Below, in pieces: positions 1 to 5,783 of a stretch of DNA of 8,174 nt. This DNA comes from an uncultured bacterium (GTDB taxonomy: Bacteria > Cyanobacteriota > Vampirovibrionia > Gastranaerophilales > Gastranaerophilaceae): assembly GCA_902803265.1 (NCBI GenBank), contig CADCPD010000113.1:1-8174 (forward strand), written 5' to 3'. The first letter of the stretch is position 1, and every line of letters starts with the position of its first letter. A model generated the notes under the pieces. The model did no database searches, was not told where the DNA came from, and saw nothing but the letters and a program-made list of their open reading frames with translations. Position numbers and translations under genes: made by a program.

Positions 1-767
1 ACTTTTGCAAAAGAATATTCAAAAAATTCCTTTAATGAAATCATTGGATTTAATGTTTCAATATTTATTTCGTGGTGTGAACCGGGGAAAAACCATAATA
101 CCAAGTAATATAAAAATACTCCTGTTAAAATTCCCCACAAAATTGCCCCTTTAATATTTTTTTTAATCAAAACTGCTATAACAAACAAACTAAATATTGT
201 AATATATGCTGGTAAACTTTGCTGCAGCGGTACGTTTAAAATATTAAACGAATTTAAAGCCAAACCGGTTGCTTTATTCGAAATTATTATACCGGAATTC
301 ATTAGTCCTAAAAGTGCAATGAAAAGACCTATCCCGACAGAAATTGAAAGTCGAATACTATCAGGAATTGCTTCGTATATTTTTTTAAGACCGCCCGTTA
401 ATGTCAAAACTAAGAAAATCAGACCTTCTGCCAGAATTATTAAAAGTGCATTTTCATATGAAAAGCCTAATGCAATGCAGGCTGTATATATAAAAAACGC
501 ATTAAGCCCCATACCGCTAGCCATTGCAATTGGTAATTTTGCAATAAATCCCAATAACATACAACCGACAACAGCTGACAAAGCTGTTCCTATGTATATT
601 GCACCAAATGGCAAACCAAGAATATTTTCGCCATTTCCAAACGGATTTGTGTACATATTTGCGTTTACAATCAGTATATATACCATTGAACAAAATGTAA
701 CAAATGCAGCAACGAATTCTTGTTTTACACTTGTTCCGTTTTTCTTCAGCTCAAAATATTTTTCCAT
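1..767 (-). CDS. AzgA-type NCS2 purine (adenine/guanine/hypoxanthine) permease, partial
   Basis: This is the N-terminal part of an inner-membrane nucleobase permease that probably imports adenine, guanine or hypoxanthine with protons. The first 255 residues are visible and the rest lies beyond the left edge; full AzgA-family proteins are about 430-450 residues. The start is ATG at 767, read leftwards, with GAGGG (773-777) 5 nt upstream. The translation begins MEKYFELKKNG and has hydrophobic segments near residues 19-36, 52-77, 104-125, 140-161, 185-201 and 207-227. The family signature GMGLNAFFIY lies at residues 85-94, preceded by a short loop and LPIAMAS. This signature separates the AzgA branch from the uracil/xanthine branch of NCS2. 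The gene is divergent from the hypoxanthine-DNA glycosylase. The exact purine transported cannot be read from this fragment. Family assignment is confident. Confidence 0.9.
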   Translation of the reverse strand, partial: MEKYFELKKNGTSVKQEFVAAFVTFCSMVYILIVNANMYTNPFGNGENILGLPFGAIYIGTALSAVVGCMLLGFIAKLPIAMASGMGLNAFFIYTACIALGFSYENALLIILAEGLIFLVLTLTGGLKKIYEAIPDSIRLSISVGIGLFIALLGLMNSGIIISNKATGLALNSFNILNVPLQQSLPAYITIFSLFVIAVLIKKNIKGAILWGILTGVFLYYLVLWFFPGSHHEINIETLNPMISLKEFFEYSFAK

Positions 768-772
768 ATAAA

Positions 773-796
773 CCCTCTTTTTTTGCTATCATACCA
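773..796 (-). promoter_or_regulatory. extended -10 promoter and ribosome binding site of the purine permease
   Basis: Read on the minus strand, TGG-TATGAT (796-788) is an extended -10 element. Transcription would start near 781, followed by the Shine-Dalgarno GAGGG (777-773) and ATG at 767. The leader would be only about 14 nt. No convincing -35 box sits 16-18 bp upstream, which is tolerable for an extended -10 promoter. A leader this short leaves no room for a purine riboswitch. Confidence 0.5.
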
Positions 797-908
797 TAAA
801 AAATAATTATAATTTAATATTTTCAGCCTTTTTCTAATGCAAAATAAGGTGATTTATGTCATTAATTGATTAAATTTTGTCAGAATTAAAGTCAAATAAA
901 ATGTAGAT

Positions 909-1023
909 TATCAGAGAGATTGAGAAAAGTACCACCAGAAGTTTAAGAGAATTCTCAAACTTATTACATTTTGGAGGAAGAATCTCAAAACTTACTGATA
1001 ATTCATTCTCAAACTAACTGATA
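909..1023. repeat. array of direct and inverted copies of a ~19-bp element
   Basis: The element resembles ATTCTCAAACTwACTGATA. Direct copies are at 951-965 (partial), 981-1000 and 1005-1023. Inverted, more diverged copies are at 909-925 (TATCAG...TTGAGA) and 939-953. The central pair forms an imperfect palindrome at 939-962 (AAGTTT-aa-GAG / CTC-AAACTT around AATT). The outer copies could pair as a longer stem around it. The array lies between the divergent permease and glycosylase promoters, so it could be an operator cluster, a folded RNA or a remnant of a small palindromic mobile element. The sequence does not decide between these. Confidence 0.5.
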
Positions 1024-1058
1024 CTTTTTTGATAAATCTGTGTCTATACACGTTTTAA

Positions 1059-1067
1059 TGTTAAAAT
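1059..1067 (+). promoter_or_regulatory. extended -10 promoter of the DNA glycosylase gene
   Basis: TGT-TAAAAT fits an extended -10 element. It ends 6 nt before the ATG at 1074, so transcription would begin at or next to the start codon. No Shine-Dalgarno sequence is visible between this element and the ATG, and there is no good -35 box. In AT-rich DNA such a hexamer can occur by chance. Confidence 0.4.
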
Positions 1068-1073
1068 TTAATT

Positions 1074-1565
1074 ATGAATAACTGTAAAAGCTTAGCTCCG
1101 TCAATAGATAATAATTCATACATTCTTATCTTAGGTTCAATGCCAGGGGTCAAGTCATTAGAAGAACAACAATATTATGCACACCCACAAAATAGGTTTT
1201 GGAAAGTTATGGGTGTTATTTGTAATGAGCCAAACCTATATGAACTAGATTATGACTTAAAATTAAAAGTGTTATTGAAAAATAATATTGCACTTTGGGA
1301 TATACTTAAAACCTGCAAACGTGATGGCAGCCTTGATTCAGATATTCAAAACGAAACCCCGAATGATATAAGAAAGTTATTGAGAAAGTACCCTAATATT
1401 AAAACAATTTGCCTTAATGGTAATAAAGCCTATTCTTCTTTTAAAAAATATTTTCCGGATTTATTGGAAAAATTTAATTGTAATAAAATGCCATCAACAA
1501 GCCCTGCTAATGCAAGATATAGTTTGAATAAACTTATAGACGAGTGGAAAATTATTTTAGTTTAA
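1074..1565 (+). CDS. hypoxanthine-DNA glycosylase (UDG superfamily, family 6)
   Basis: This base-excision-repair enzyme probably removes hypoxanthine (deaminated adenine) from DNA, leaving an abasic site. It is 163 residues, the usual size for the family. The UDG fold is shown by motif 1, ILGSMPGVKSL (residues 19-29), and by YYAHPQNRFW (34-43), the hallmark of family 6. N40 aligns with the catalytic Asn described in the Methanosarcina barkeri enzyme. The C-terminal motif 2 is MPSTSPAN (139-146), followed by an SL dipeptide (150-151). LWDILKTCKR (74-83) matches the conserved central segment. The start at 1074 is the only ATG before motif 1 and has no ribosome binding site, consistent with a leaderless mRNA. 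No terminator is visible downstream. A mismatch-specific (Mug) uracil glycosylase is less likely because of the YYAHPQNRFW motif. Confidence 0.88.
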   Translation: MNNCKSLAPSIDNNSYILILGSMPGVKSLEEQQYYAHPQNRFWKVMGVICNEPNLYELDYDLKLKVLLKNNIALWDILKTCKRDGSLDSDIQNETPNDIRKLLRKYPNIKTICLNGNKAYSSFKKYFPDLLEKFNCNKMPSTSPANARYSLNKLIDEWKIILV

Positions 1566-1613
1566 TCAGGAGTGCAACTTCACAATAAACCAACTATGCT
1601 ATTTAATATTGAA

Positions 1614-1669
1614 TAATATATTATCTATATATTGACATTTATATTAAAATTAGTTAATATATTATCTAT
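1614..1669 (+). promoter_or_regulatory. hipBA promoter with two exact 15-bp operator repeats
   Basis: A perfect -35 box TTGACA (1632-1637) and a -10 TAATAT (1655-1660) are separated by 17 bp, so transcription would start around 1667-1668, at the hipB ATG. The sequence TAATATATTATCTAT occurs exactly twice, at 1614-1628 and 1655-1669. Its first 10 bases are a perfect palindrome. The first copy lies just upstream of the -35 box; the second covers the -10 and the start codon. This is the expected layout for autorepression by a HipB dimer. The binding itself is inferred from HipB family behaviour. Confidence 0.65.
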
Positions 1670-1946
1670 GAACAATCAATTTTTAAATCAAAAAACTCCT
1701 AATGAAATTGCAAAGAGTTTGACTGAAAAAATTAAGCAACAACGAAAGAAACTGAAAATTTCGCAAGAGGTTTTGGCGCAAAAATCCGGAGTTAGTTTAG
1801 GCAGCATTAAAAGATTCGAAACAAAATACGAGATATCCCTTCAATCTTTTATTAAAATTGCTATTGCACTCAATTTAGACAGTGATTTAGATAATCTTTT
1901 TACCACAAAAACATACACATCAATAGAAGAGGTAATTAATGGGTAA
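1668..1946 (+). CDS. hipB: HipB-like XRE-family antitoxin and autorepressor
   Basis: This DNA-binding antitoxin of a HipBA module probably neutralises the downstream HipA kinase and represses its own promoter. The 92-residue protein has a Cro/C1-type helix-turn-helix at about residues 16-73. The recognition region is ISQEVLAQKSGVSLGSIKRF (31-50), followed by SLQSFIKIAIALNL (58-70). The tail, TYTSIEEVING, resembles the short C-terminal extension of HipB proteins. I chose ATG 1668 rather than the in-frame TTG at 1632, because the TTG is the first base of the -35 box and would not be transcribed. No ribosome binding site precedes ATG 1668, and the predicted transcription start coincides with it, so the mRNA looks leaderless. 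The stop is 2 nt before hipA, so the two genes are co-transcribed and probably translationally coupled. Confidence 0.85.
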   Translation: MNNQFLNQKTPNEIAKSLTEKIKQQRKKLKISQEVLAQKSGVSLGSIKRFETKYEISLQSFIKIAIALNLDSDLDNLFTTKTYTSIEEVING

Positions 1947-1948
1947 AT

Positions 1949-3055
1949 ATGAATAATTATAGATACCTTAAAGTTTTTTATAATGATAAATTAATCGGAA
2001 CTTTGGCAAAAACTCCGGACAGGATTGTTGCTTTTGAATATGATGCAGATTGGCTAAATAACGGTTTTAGTATCTCACCATTTAGTTTACCCTTGCAAAA
2101 AAAAGTATATTTACCCAAATATGAGCCGTTTGACGGATTATTTGGGATATTCAATGACAGTTTGCCTGATGGTTGGGGTAGATTACTTGTTGACAGGTTA
2201 CTTTTAAAGAACAAAATTAACCCGAGTGAAATTGATAATTTAAACCGCCTCGCAGTTGTGCAAGAAAGCGGAATGGGTGCGTTAACATATAAGCCTGAAC
2301 ATAAGTTTGAAGTACCAAAAGAGGAATCCGATTATGATAAACTTGCTCAAGAATGTTCAAAAATATTGGAATCGCAAAACTCGGACAACTTAGATGAACT
2401 TTTTAAACTTGGTGGTTCATCAGGTGGCGCAAGACCAAAAATTCTAACAAAAATAAACGGTGAAGATTGGATAATAAAATTTCCATCCTCTCTAGATCCT
2501 AAAAATATTGGAGAACAAGAATATAAATATTCACTATGCGCTAAAGATTGCGGAATAAAAATGAGTGAAACAAAGCTTTTTGATTCAAATATTTGTTCCG
2601 GATACTTTGGAATAAAACGTTTCGACCGTCAAAGTGGTAAAAAAGTGCATATGATTTCAGTTAGCGGATTATTAGAAACAAGCCACCGTCTGCCAAATCT
2701 TGATTATAATATTTTGATGAAATTGACGCTTGAATTAACAAAAAATTATCAGGACATTGAACAATTATACAGGTTAATGTGTTTCAATGTCTTTTCACAC
2801 AACAGAGATGACCATTCAAAAAACTTCTCTTTTCTTTATGACGAAAATATAAAAGAATGGCACTTGTCTCCTGCGTATGATTTAACATACAGTTCATCAT
2901 TTAACGGAGAACACGCAACAACAATCAATGGCGAAGGAAAAAATCCGACTTTAGAGAATATTTTAGCAGTAGCCAAAAACATCGGGATAAAAGAAAAACT
3001 GGCACGTGACATCGCACTTGACATCAAAGACAAATGTTTGTCATTATTTGATTAA
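1949..3055 (+). CDS. hipA: HipA-family toxin, serine/threonine protein kinase
   Basis: HipA toxins phosphorylate translation factors (glutamyl-tRNA synthetase in E. coli) and induce growth arrest and persistence; HipB holds them inactive. This protein has 368 residues, shorter than E. coli HipA (440) but complete across the fold. Residues 1-115 form the N-terminal HipA domain (LPDGWGRLLVDRLL at 72-85). The glycine-rich loop GGSSGGARPK (155-164) carries the serines likely to be autophosphorylated. K177 in DWIIKFP is the candidate ATP-binding lysine. The catalytic loop HNRDDHSKNFSF (284-295) places D287 as catalytic base and N292 as a metal ligand; LSPAYDLTYS (307-315) supplies the metal-binding D311. 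All key kinase residues are present, so the toxin looks active. There is no strong ribosome binding site, and translation is probably coupled to hipB. The actual target is unknown. Confidence 0.92.
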   Translation: MNNYRYLKVFYNDKLIGTLAKTPDRIVAFEYDADWLNNGFSISPFSLPLQKKVYLPKYEPFDGLFGIFNDSLPDGWGRLLVDRLLLKNKINPSEIDNLNRLAVVQESGMGALTYKPEHKFEVPKEESDYDKLAQECSKILESQNSDNLDELFKLGGSSGGARPKILTKINGEDWIIKFPSSLDPKNIGEQEYKYSLCAKDCGIKMSETKLFDSNICSGYFGIKRFDRQSGKKVHMISVSGLLETSHRLPNLDYNILMKLTLELTKNYQDIEQLYRLMCFNVFSHNRDDHSKNFSFLYDENIKEWHLSPAYDLTYSSSFNGEHATTINGEGKNPTLENILAVAKNIGIKEKLARDIALDIKDKCLSLFD

Positions 3056-3079
3056 AATTTGTCATTTTGCAAGGACAAA
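3029..3079 (+). repeat. four TTTGTC/GACAAA units at the hipA 3' end
   Basis: GACAAA (3029-3034) and TTTGTC (3037-3042) form a palindromic site inside the last hipA codons. TTTGTC (3058-3063) and GACAAA (3074-3079) form a 6-bp stem with a 10-nt loop between hipA and the next gene. The hairpin ends 3 nt before the AGGAGG ribosome binding site of the 171-residue protein. Alternative pairings between the two sets are possible. It has no U-run, so it is not an obvious intrinsic terminator. Confidence 0.4.
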
Positions 3080-3092
3080 CACAGGAGGTTTT

Positions 3093-3608
3093 ATGGTTTC
3101 ATCACTTAGACACACTATTCATAAGAATTTTGGAAATATTGATTACATACATTATTTTAGACGAATGATTAAAGATTTTAAAGCTCATAAATGGGATTTT
3201 GATATTAGAACTGTAGTAAAAAATATAAAAACTGAAATACCTTGTCCAAAATATATTTGTAAAAAAGGTTTTATTAAACGTTTATGTTTAACTATAATAG
3301 ACGATGCTATTTTTATAAAAGAATTTGATCGATATTTTAACGGTTACATTCGACCAATGCAAGAGTTGCGAAAAAATCGTATTTTAGCAAGAAGAATTTT
3401 TGTTGCTAAATATGGATATTTTACTAAATACAATCAAGACTGTTCCATAGTGAATTATAATTGCAAAAAATGTAACAGCCGATATGAATGTAATTTATCG
3501 AAAAAATTAAGTAAAAAAGATGACCATATTTATAAACTTACTAGATTATCTGAGATTTTGTATGGAAATCTAAACCGCGGTCATTGGGCTAATTTAGTTG
3601 AAAATTAA
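3093..3608 (+). CDS. basic cysteine-cluster protein of unknown function
   Basis: I do not recognise this 171-residue protein. It is strongly basic and lysine-rich, with no signal peptide or membrane segment. C117, C124, C127 and C133 form a C-x6-C-x2-C-x5-C cluster (YNCKKCNSRYEC at 122-133) that could bind zinc or an iron-sulfur centre. A further C-x4-C pair lies at 51 and 56. A hydrophobic stretch with acidic residues, LCLTIIDDAIFI (64-75), sits in the middle. The start is ATG 3093, preceded by a perfect AGGAGG (3083-3088) with 4 nt spacing. The frame is also open upstream to 3006, but that would overlap hipA and lacks a ribosome binding site. The gene begins 37 nt after hipA on the same strand with no terminator between, so co-transcription is likely. 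Whether it takes part in the toxin-antitoxin system is open; it could be an independent cargo gene. Confidence 0.7.
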   Translation: MVSSLRHTIHKNFGNIDYIHYFRRMIKDFKAHKWDFDIRTVVKNIKTEIPCPKYICKKGFIKRLCLTIIDDAIFIKEFDRYFNGYIRPMQELRKNRILARRIFVAKYGYFTKYNQDCSIVNYNCKKCNSRYECNLSKKLSKKDDHIYKLTRLSEILYGNLNRGHWANLVEN

Positions 3609-3684
3609 GTAAAACAGGTAATATATTTAAATAAAAATTGCCAATATACAATGCTTAAAACACATATATACATTGATAGAGAAA

Positions 3685-4560
3685 TCAATTTCCAAATGAG
3701 CTTTTTTCCAATTCAATAGCAGTTTTCGTTTTTGCAAGTCCGCCTTTAGCACTTTCTTTTAGCAACGGAGACATCAATTGTGCAGTTTGTACCATTGTAT
3801 CAACTATTTCATCTGTAGGAATAACAGAAACTATATTTGCAATGGCCAGTTCAGATGCAGTTACAGCATGAATCGCCATAAAAGCATTTCTTTTAATACA
3901 AGGAATTTCAACAAGCCCGCATACAGGATCGCAAGTAAGACCTAATATATTTTTAAGTGCTAAACCAACAGCATTTAATATTTGCTCTATATTTCCACCT
4001 CTCATTTGAGTTAAAGCTGCACTTGCCATTGCGCTTGCGACCCCACATTCCGCCTGACATCCACCGACAGCACCGGCCAAAGGAAGTTTTAACGCAACAA
4101 TTTTTCCAATAACACCTGCTGTAATTAATGCATTAACTTGTTCATCATTAGAGATTTTATAATCCTGACCATAAGAAATAATAACAGATGGAACAATTCC
4201 ACAAGAGCCTGCCGTAGGACAAGCAACAATCGTGCCCATACGAACATTTTCTTCACTTGTTGCAAGAGCATAAGTCATTATCTTCTGAAGAAATGGAGGA
4301 TATAGAGATTGATTTTTTTTGAAACTTTCTTGTAATTTAGCACAATCTGCACCACTCATACCACTTATAGACGGTTCTTTTGAATTTAGTCCTGATTCAA
4401 TAGCACTTTTCATTGCGAGTAAACTGCGCGCTGCTTGAAGTCTTGTATGGTATTCACTATTTTCGCCTGATTCTGCTTCTGAAGACATCATAACTTCATA
4501 AATTTTCTTATTTTCTTTCAGACAAATTTCCTGTAATTCTTTAAATGTTGTTATGCTCAT
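3685..4560 (-). CDS. sdaAA: L-serine dehydratase, iron-sulfur-dependent, alpha subunit
   Basis: This cytoplasmic catalytic subunit converts L-serine to pyruvate and ammonia with a [4Fe-4S] cluster acting as Lewis acid. It has 291 residues, typical for a separate alpha subunit. Conserved features are a serine/glycine-rich SGMSGADCAK (66-75), CPTAGSCGIVP (114-124), GAVGGCQAECG (163-173), LTCDPVCGLVEIPC (208-221) and KGGLAKT (272-278). C168, C210 and C221 have the same 42- and 11-residue spacing as the three cluster ligands of Legionella serine dehydratase (C343, C385, C396). The chain ends shortly after, without the C-terminal cysteine tail that acts as an intrinsic inhibitor there. The start is ATG at 4560, 2 nt after the sdaAB stop, so translation is probably coupled; a weak AGAAAG lies upstream. 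The gene converges on the hip operon. Confidence 0.95.
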   Translation of the reverse strand: MSITTFKELQEICLKENKKIYEVMMSSEAESGENSEYHTRLQAARSLLAMKSAIESGLNSKEPSISGMSGADCAKLQESFKKNQSLYPPFLQKIMTYALATSEENVRMGTIVACPTAGSCGIVPSVIISYGQDYKISNDEQVNALITAGVIGKIVALKLPLAGAVGGCQAECGVASAMASAALTQMRGGNIEQILNAVGLALKNILGLTCDPVCGLVEIPCIKRNAFMAIHAVTASELAIANIVSVIPTDEIVDTMVQTAQLMSPLLKESAKGGLAKTKTAIELEKSSFGN

Positions 4561-4562
4561 TT

Positions 4563-5231
4563 TTAACTTTCTAATTTTTTAATATATCTGATGACATAAA
4601 TATCATCCAGTTCTTGAATTTTTTCGATCTGGTCTTCAAATAATTCACCATCCATACAGATTGACATAGATGCATCTTTTCCTTTTGCATTTCTGTTACA
4701 GTACAAAGATGCAATATTAACTTTATTTTCCTGAATTATTTTTGTAACAAAAGAGATTACTCCCGGTTTATCTTCATATATTAACAGCAGCGTGTTGTAC
4801 TTTCCATCAAGCTTAGTTTGAAAACCATTAATTTTAGTGAGTTCTATTTCACCTGCACCAATTGAATTACCGGAAATTTCAAAATGCAAATCTCCATCAA
4901 AAATAAAGTCAACAGCATTAGGATGGCGATTAAAATCTTCTAAAAACTCAAACTCATATTTTATATTCTTTGCTTCAGGCGTATCAAAAATATTTTTAAT
5001 TCTTTTATCATCCACACCAAAACCTAAAAGCCCTGCCAAAAGACCTTTGTCAGTACCATGACCTTTTCCTGTTTGAGCATAAGAATTATATAACTTAAAA
5101 CTTACTTTATCAAATTTTGAATTATAGACATTTCTTGCCAAAAGCCCAAGTCTTACTGCTCCAGCCGTATGGGAACTTGAAGGCCCTGCCATAACAGGTG
5201 AAATTATATCTATAATTGTCGGATTGCTCAT
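4563..5231 (-). CDS. sdaAB: L-serine dehydratase, iron-sulfur-dependent, beta subunit
   Basis: This partner subunit of SdaAA completes the serine-deaminating enzyme. From ATG 5231 it has 222 residues. The N-terminal beta domain shows IISPVMAGPSSSHTAGAVRL (9-28), the family signature, and GKGHGTDKG (55-63). A C-terminal ACT domain (about 147-219) begins with TLLLIYEDKPGVISFV and probably assists ligand sensing or subunit contact. The frame is open with an ATG 13 codons upstream (5270), but homologous proteins start close to the signature. A TATAAT ends 6 nt before ATG 5231, so the upstream codons would precede the transcription start. No ribosome binding site is seen. The gene is first in a two-gene operon with sdaAA, the order usual for split serine dehydratases. 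Confidence 0.93.
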   Translation of the reverse strand: MSNPTIIDIISPVMAGPSSSHTAGAVRLGLLARNVYNSKFDKVSFKLYNSYAQTGKGHGTDKGLLAGLLGFGVDDKRIKNIFDTPEAKNIKYEFEFLEDFNRHPNAVDFIFDGDLHFEISGNSIGAGEIELTKINGFQTKLDGKYNTLLLIYEDKPGVISFVTKIIQENKVNIASLYCNRNAKGKDASMSICMDGELFEDQIEKIQELDDIYVIRYIKKLES

Positions 5232-5237
5232 AGAGTA

Positions 5238-5243
5238 ATTATA
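5238..5243 (-). promoter_or_regulatory. -10 box of the sdaAB-sdaAA operon
   Basis: On the minus strand, a consensus TATAAT (5243-5238) is followed by 6 nt and then ATG 5231. Transcription would start at or next to the start codon. The best -35 candidates (ATTCAT or TTCATT, about 16-17 bp upstream) are weak. This site supports the shorter start chosen for sdaAB and suggests a leaderless message. Confidence 0.5.
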
Positions 5244-5325
5244 ACTTAAAAATTTGCGAAATGAATACACGTGATTCTAAAAATAAACATTTGGCATTGT
5301 TCAGTTAAAAGTTATTATTATAGTT

Positions 5326-5624
5326 TTATAAAAGACTAATATTTAAAATTTTATCTTTTTTAAAATTATATGTCATTCTGTGAATTTTACCGATTACAGG
5401 ATACTCCTTGAAAGCTCTGTCATTTAAAACCCTCCAATTGTCAAAAATACCGACATAACCACTCGCTAAAGGAGCATCATAAGCCTATTTATCATTTATA
5501 TAAATGTATTTACCCTTAAATGAATAATTATTCATTCCAAAATTCTTGCAGAGTTAATCATATTTTCAGTTTTAAAATTCGGTGTAATATAACTTAAAAG
5601 AGTATTTTTAACAAATTTCGGCAT
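5326..5624 (-). pseudogene. decayed gene remnant, unknown product, one frameshift and one internal stop
   Basis: Two minus-strand frames join into one protein-like reading of about 98 residues. The first piece starts at ATG 5624 (MPKFVKNTLLSYITP...) and ends at TGA 5534-5532 after 30 codons. The next piece continues in another frame from about 5535 (MNNYSFKGKYIYINDK), meets TAG at 5487-5485, then runs on (AYDAPLASGYVGIFDNW...) to TAA at 5328-5326. The translations have a normal amino-acid composition and low stop density compared with surrounding DNA, which suggests recent decay. TAAAAT (5636-5631) lies 6 nt before the ATG, like the promoters of intact genes here. I do not recognise the family. 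The alternative is chance open stretches in AT-rich DNA. Upstream of it, 5625-5783 contains no gene. Confidence 0.45.
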
Positions 5625-5692
5625 TTAAGAATTTTAAGCAGAATTTTAAGATTTTACATTCTCAAAATGTCTGATATTTTATTATATAAAAG

Positions 5693-5730
5693 CTAAACAA
5701 CATCATTTATCATAATAACATTGTGTTTAG
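5693..5730. repeat. 7-bp inverted repeat upstream of the nucleotidyltransferase gene
   Basis: CTAAACA (5693-5699) and TGTTTAG (5724-5730) are perfect inverted copies separated by 24 bp of very AT-rich sequence. They lie about 40 bp upstream of the predicted -10 box of the next gene, so an operator is conceivable. A repeat this short may also be chance. Confidence 0.25.
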
Positions 5731-5770
5731 TTTAGTAAAAAATGTTTAAAACTTTCTGATAAATTTTATA

Positions 5771-5776
5771 TATAAT
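5771..5776 (+). promoter_or_regulatory. -10 box of the nucleotidyltransferase gene
   Basis: A consensus TATAAT ends 7 nt before ATG 5784, putting the likely transcription start at the start codon. There is no Shine-Dalgarno sequence and no clear -35 box at the usual spacing. Confidence 0.45.
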
Positions 5777-5783
5777 AGTATTT

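Noticed and set aside
319..771. Plus-strand open frame of 150 codons
   Set aside because: It is antisense to the purine permease, whose translation shows a clear family signature; the plus-strand reading has no recognisable features and no ribosome binding site.
973..977. GGAGG ribosome-binding-like sequence
   Set aside because: No start codon follows at suitable distance, and it lies inside the repeat array.
768..1000. Purine riboswitch ahead of the permease
   Set aside because: The predicted leader is only about 14 nt, and I could not find the conserved three-way-junction sequences in the upstream region.
1632..1667. Upstream TTG start that would add 12 residues to HipB
   Set aside because: The TTG is the first three bases of the TTGACA -35 box, so it would lie upstream of the predicted transcription start.
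1978..3033. Two minus-strand open frames (1978-2214 and 2836-3033)
   Set aside because: Both lie wholly within hipA on the opposite strand and show no protein-like motifs.
3006..3092. Upstream ATG extending the 171-residue protein by 29 residues into hipA
   Set aside because: It would overlap hipA and has no ribosome binding site, whereas ATG 3093 has a perfect AGGAGG at correct spacing.
3672..3689. ATTGAT/ATCAAT hairpin between the convergent 171-residue gene and sdaAA
   Set aside because: The stem is only 6 bp, entirely weak apart from one G-C pair at each arm, overlaps the sdaAA stop codon and lacks a proper T-run on either strand, so I do not call it a terminator.
4837..5061. Plus-strand open frame of 74 codons
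   Set aside because: It is antisense to sdaAB, which is confidently identified.
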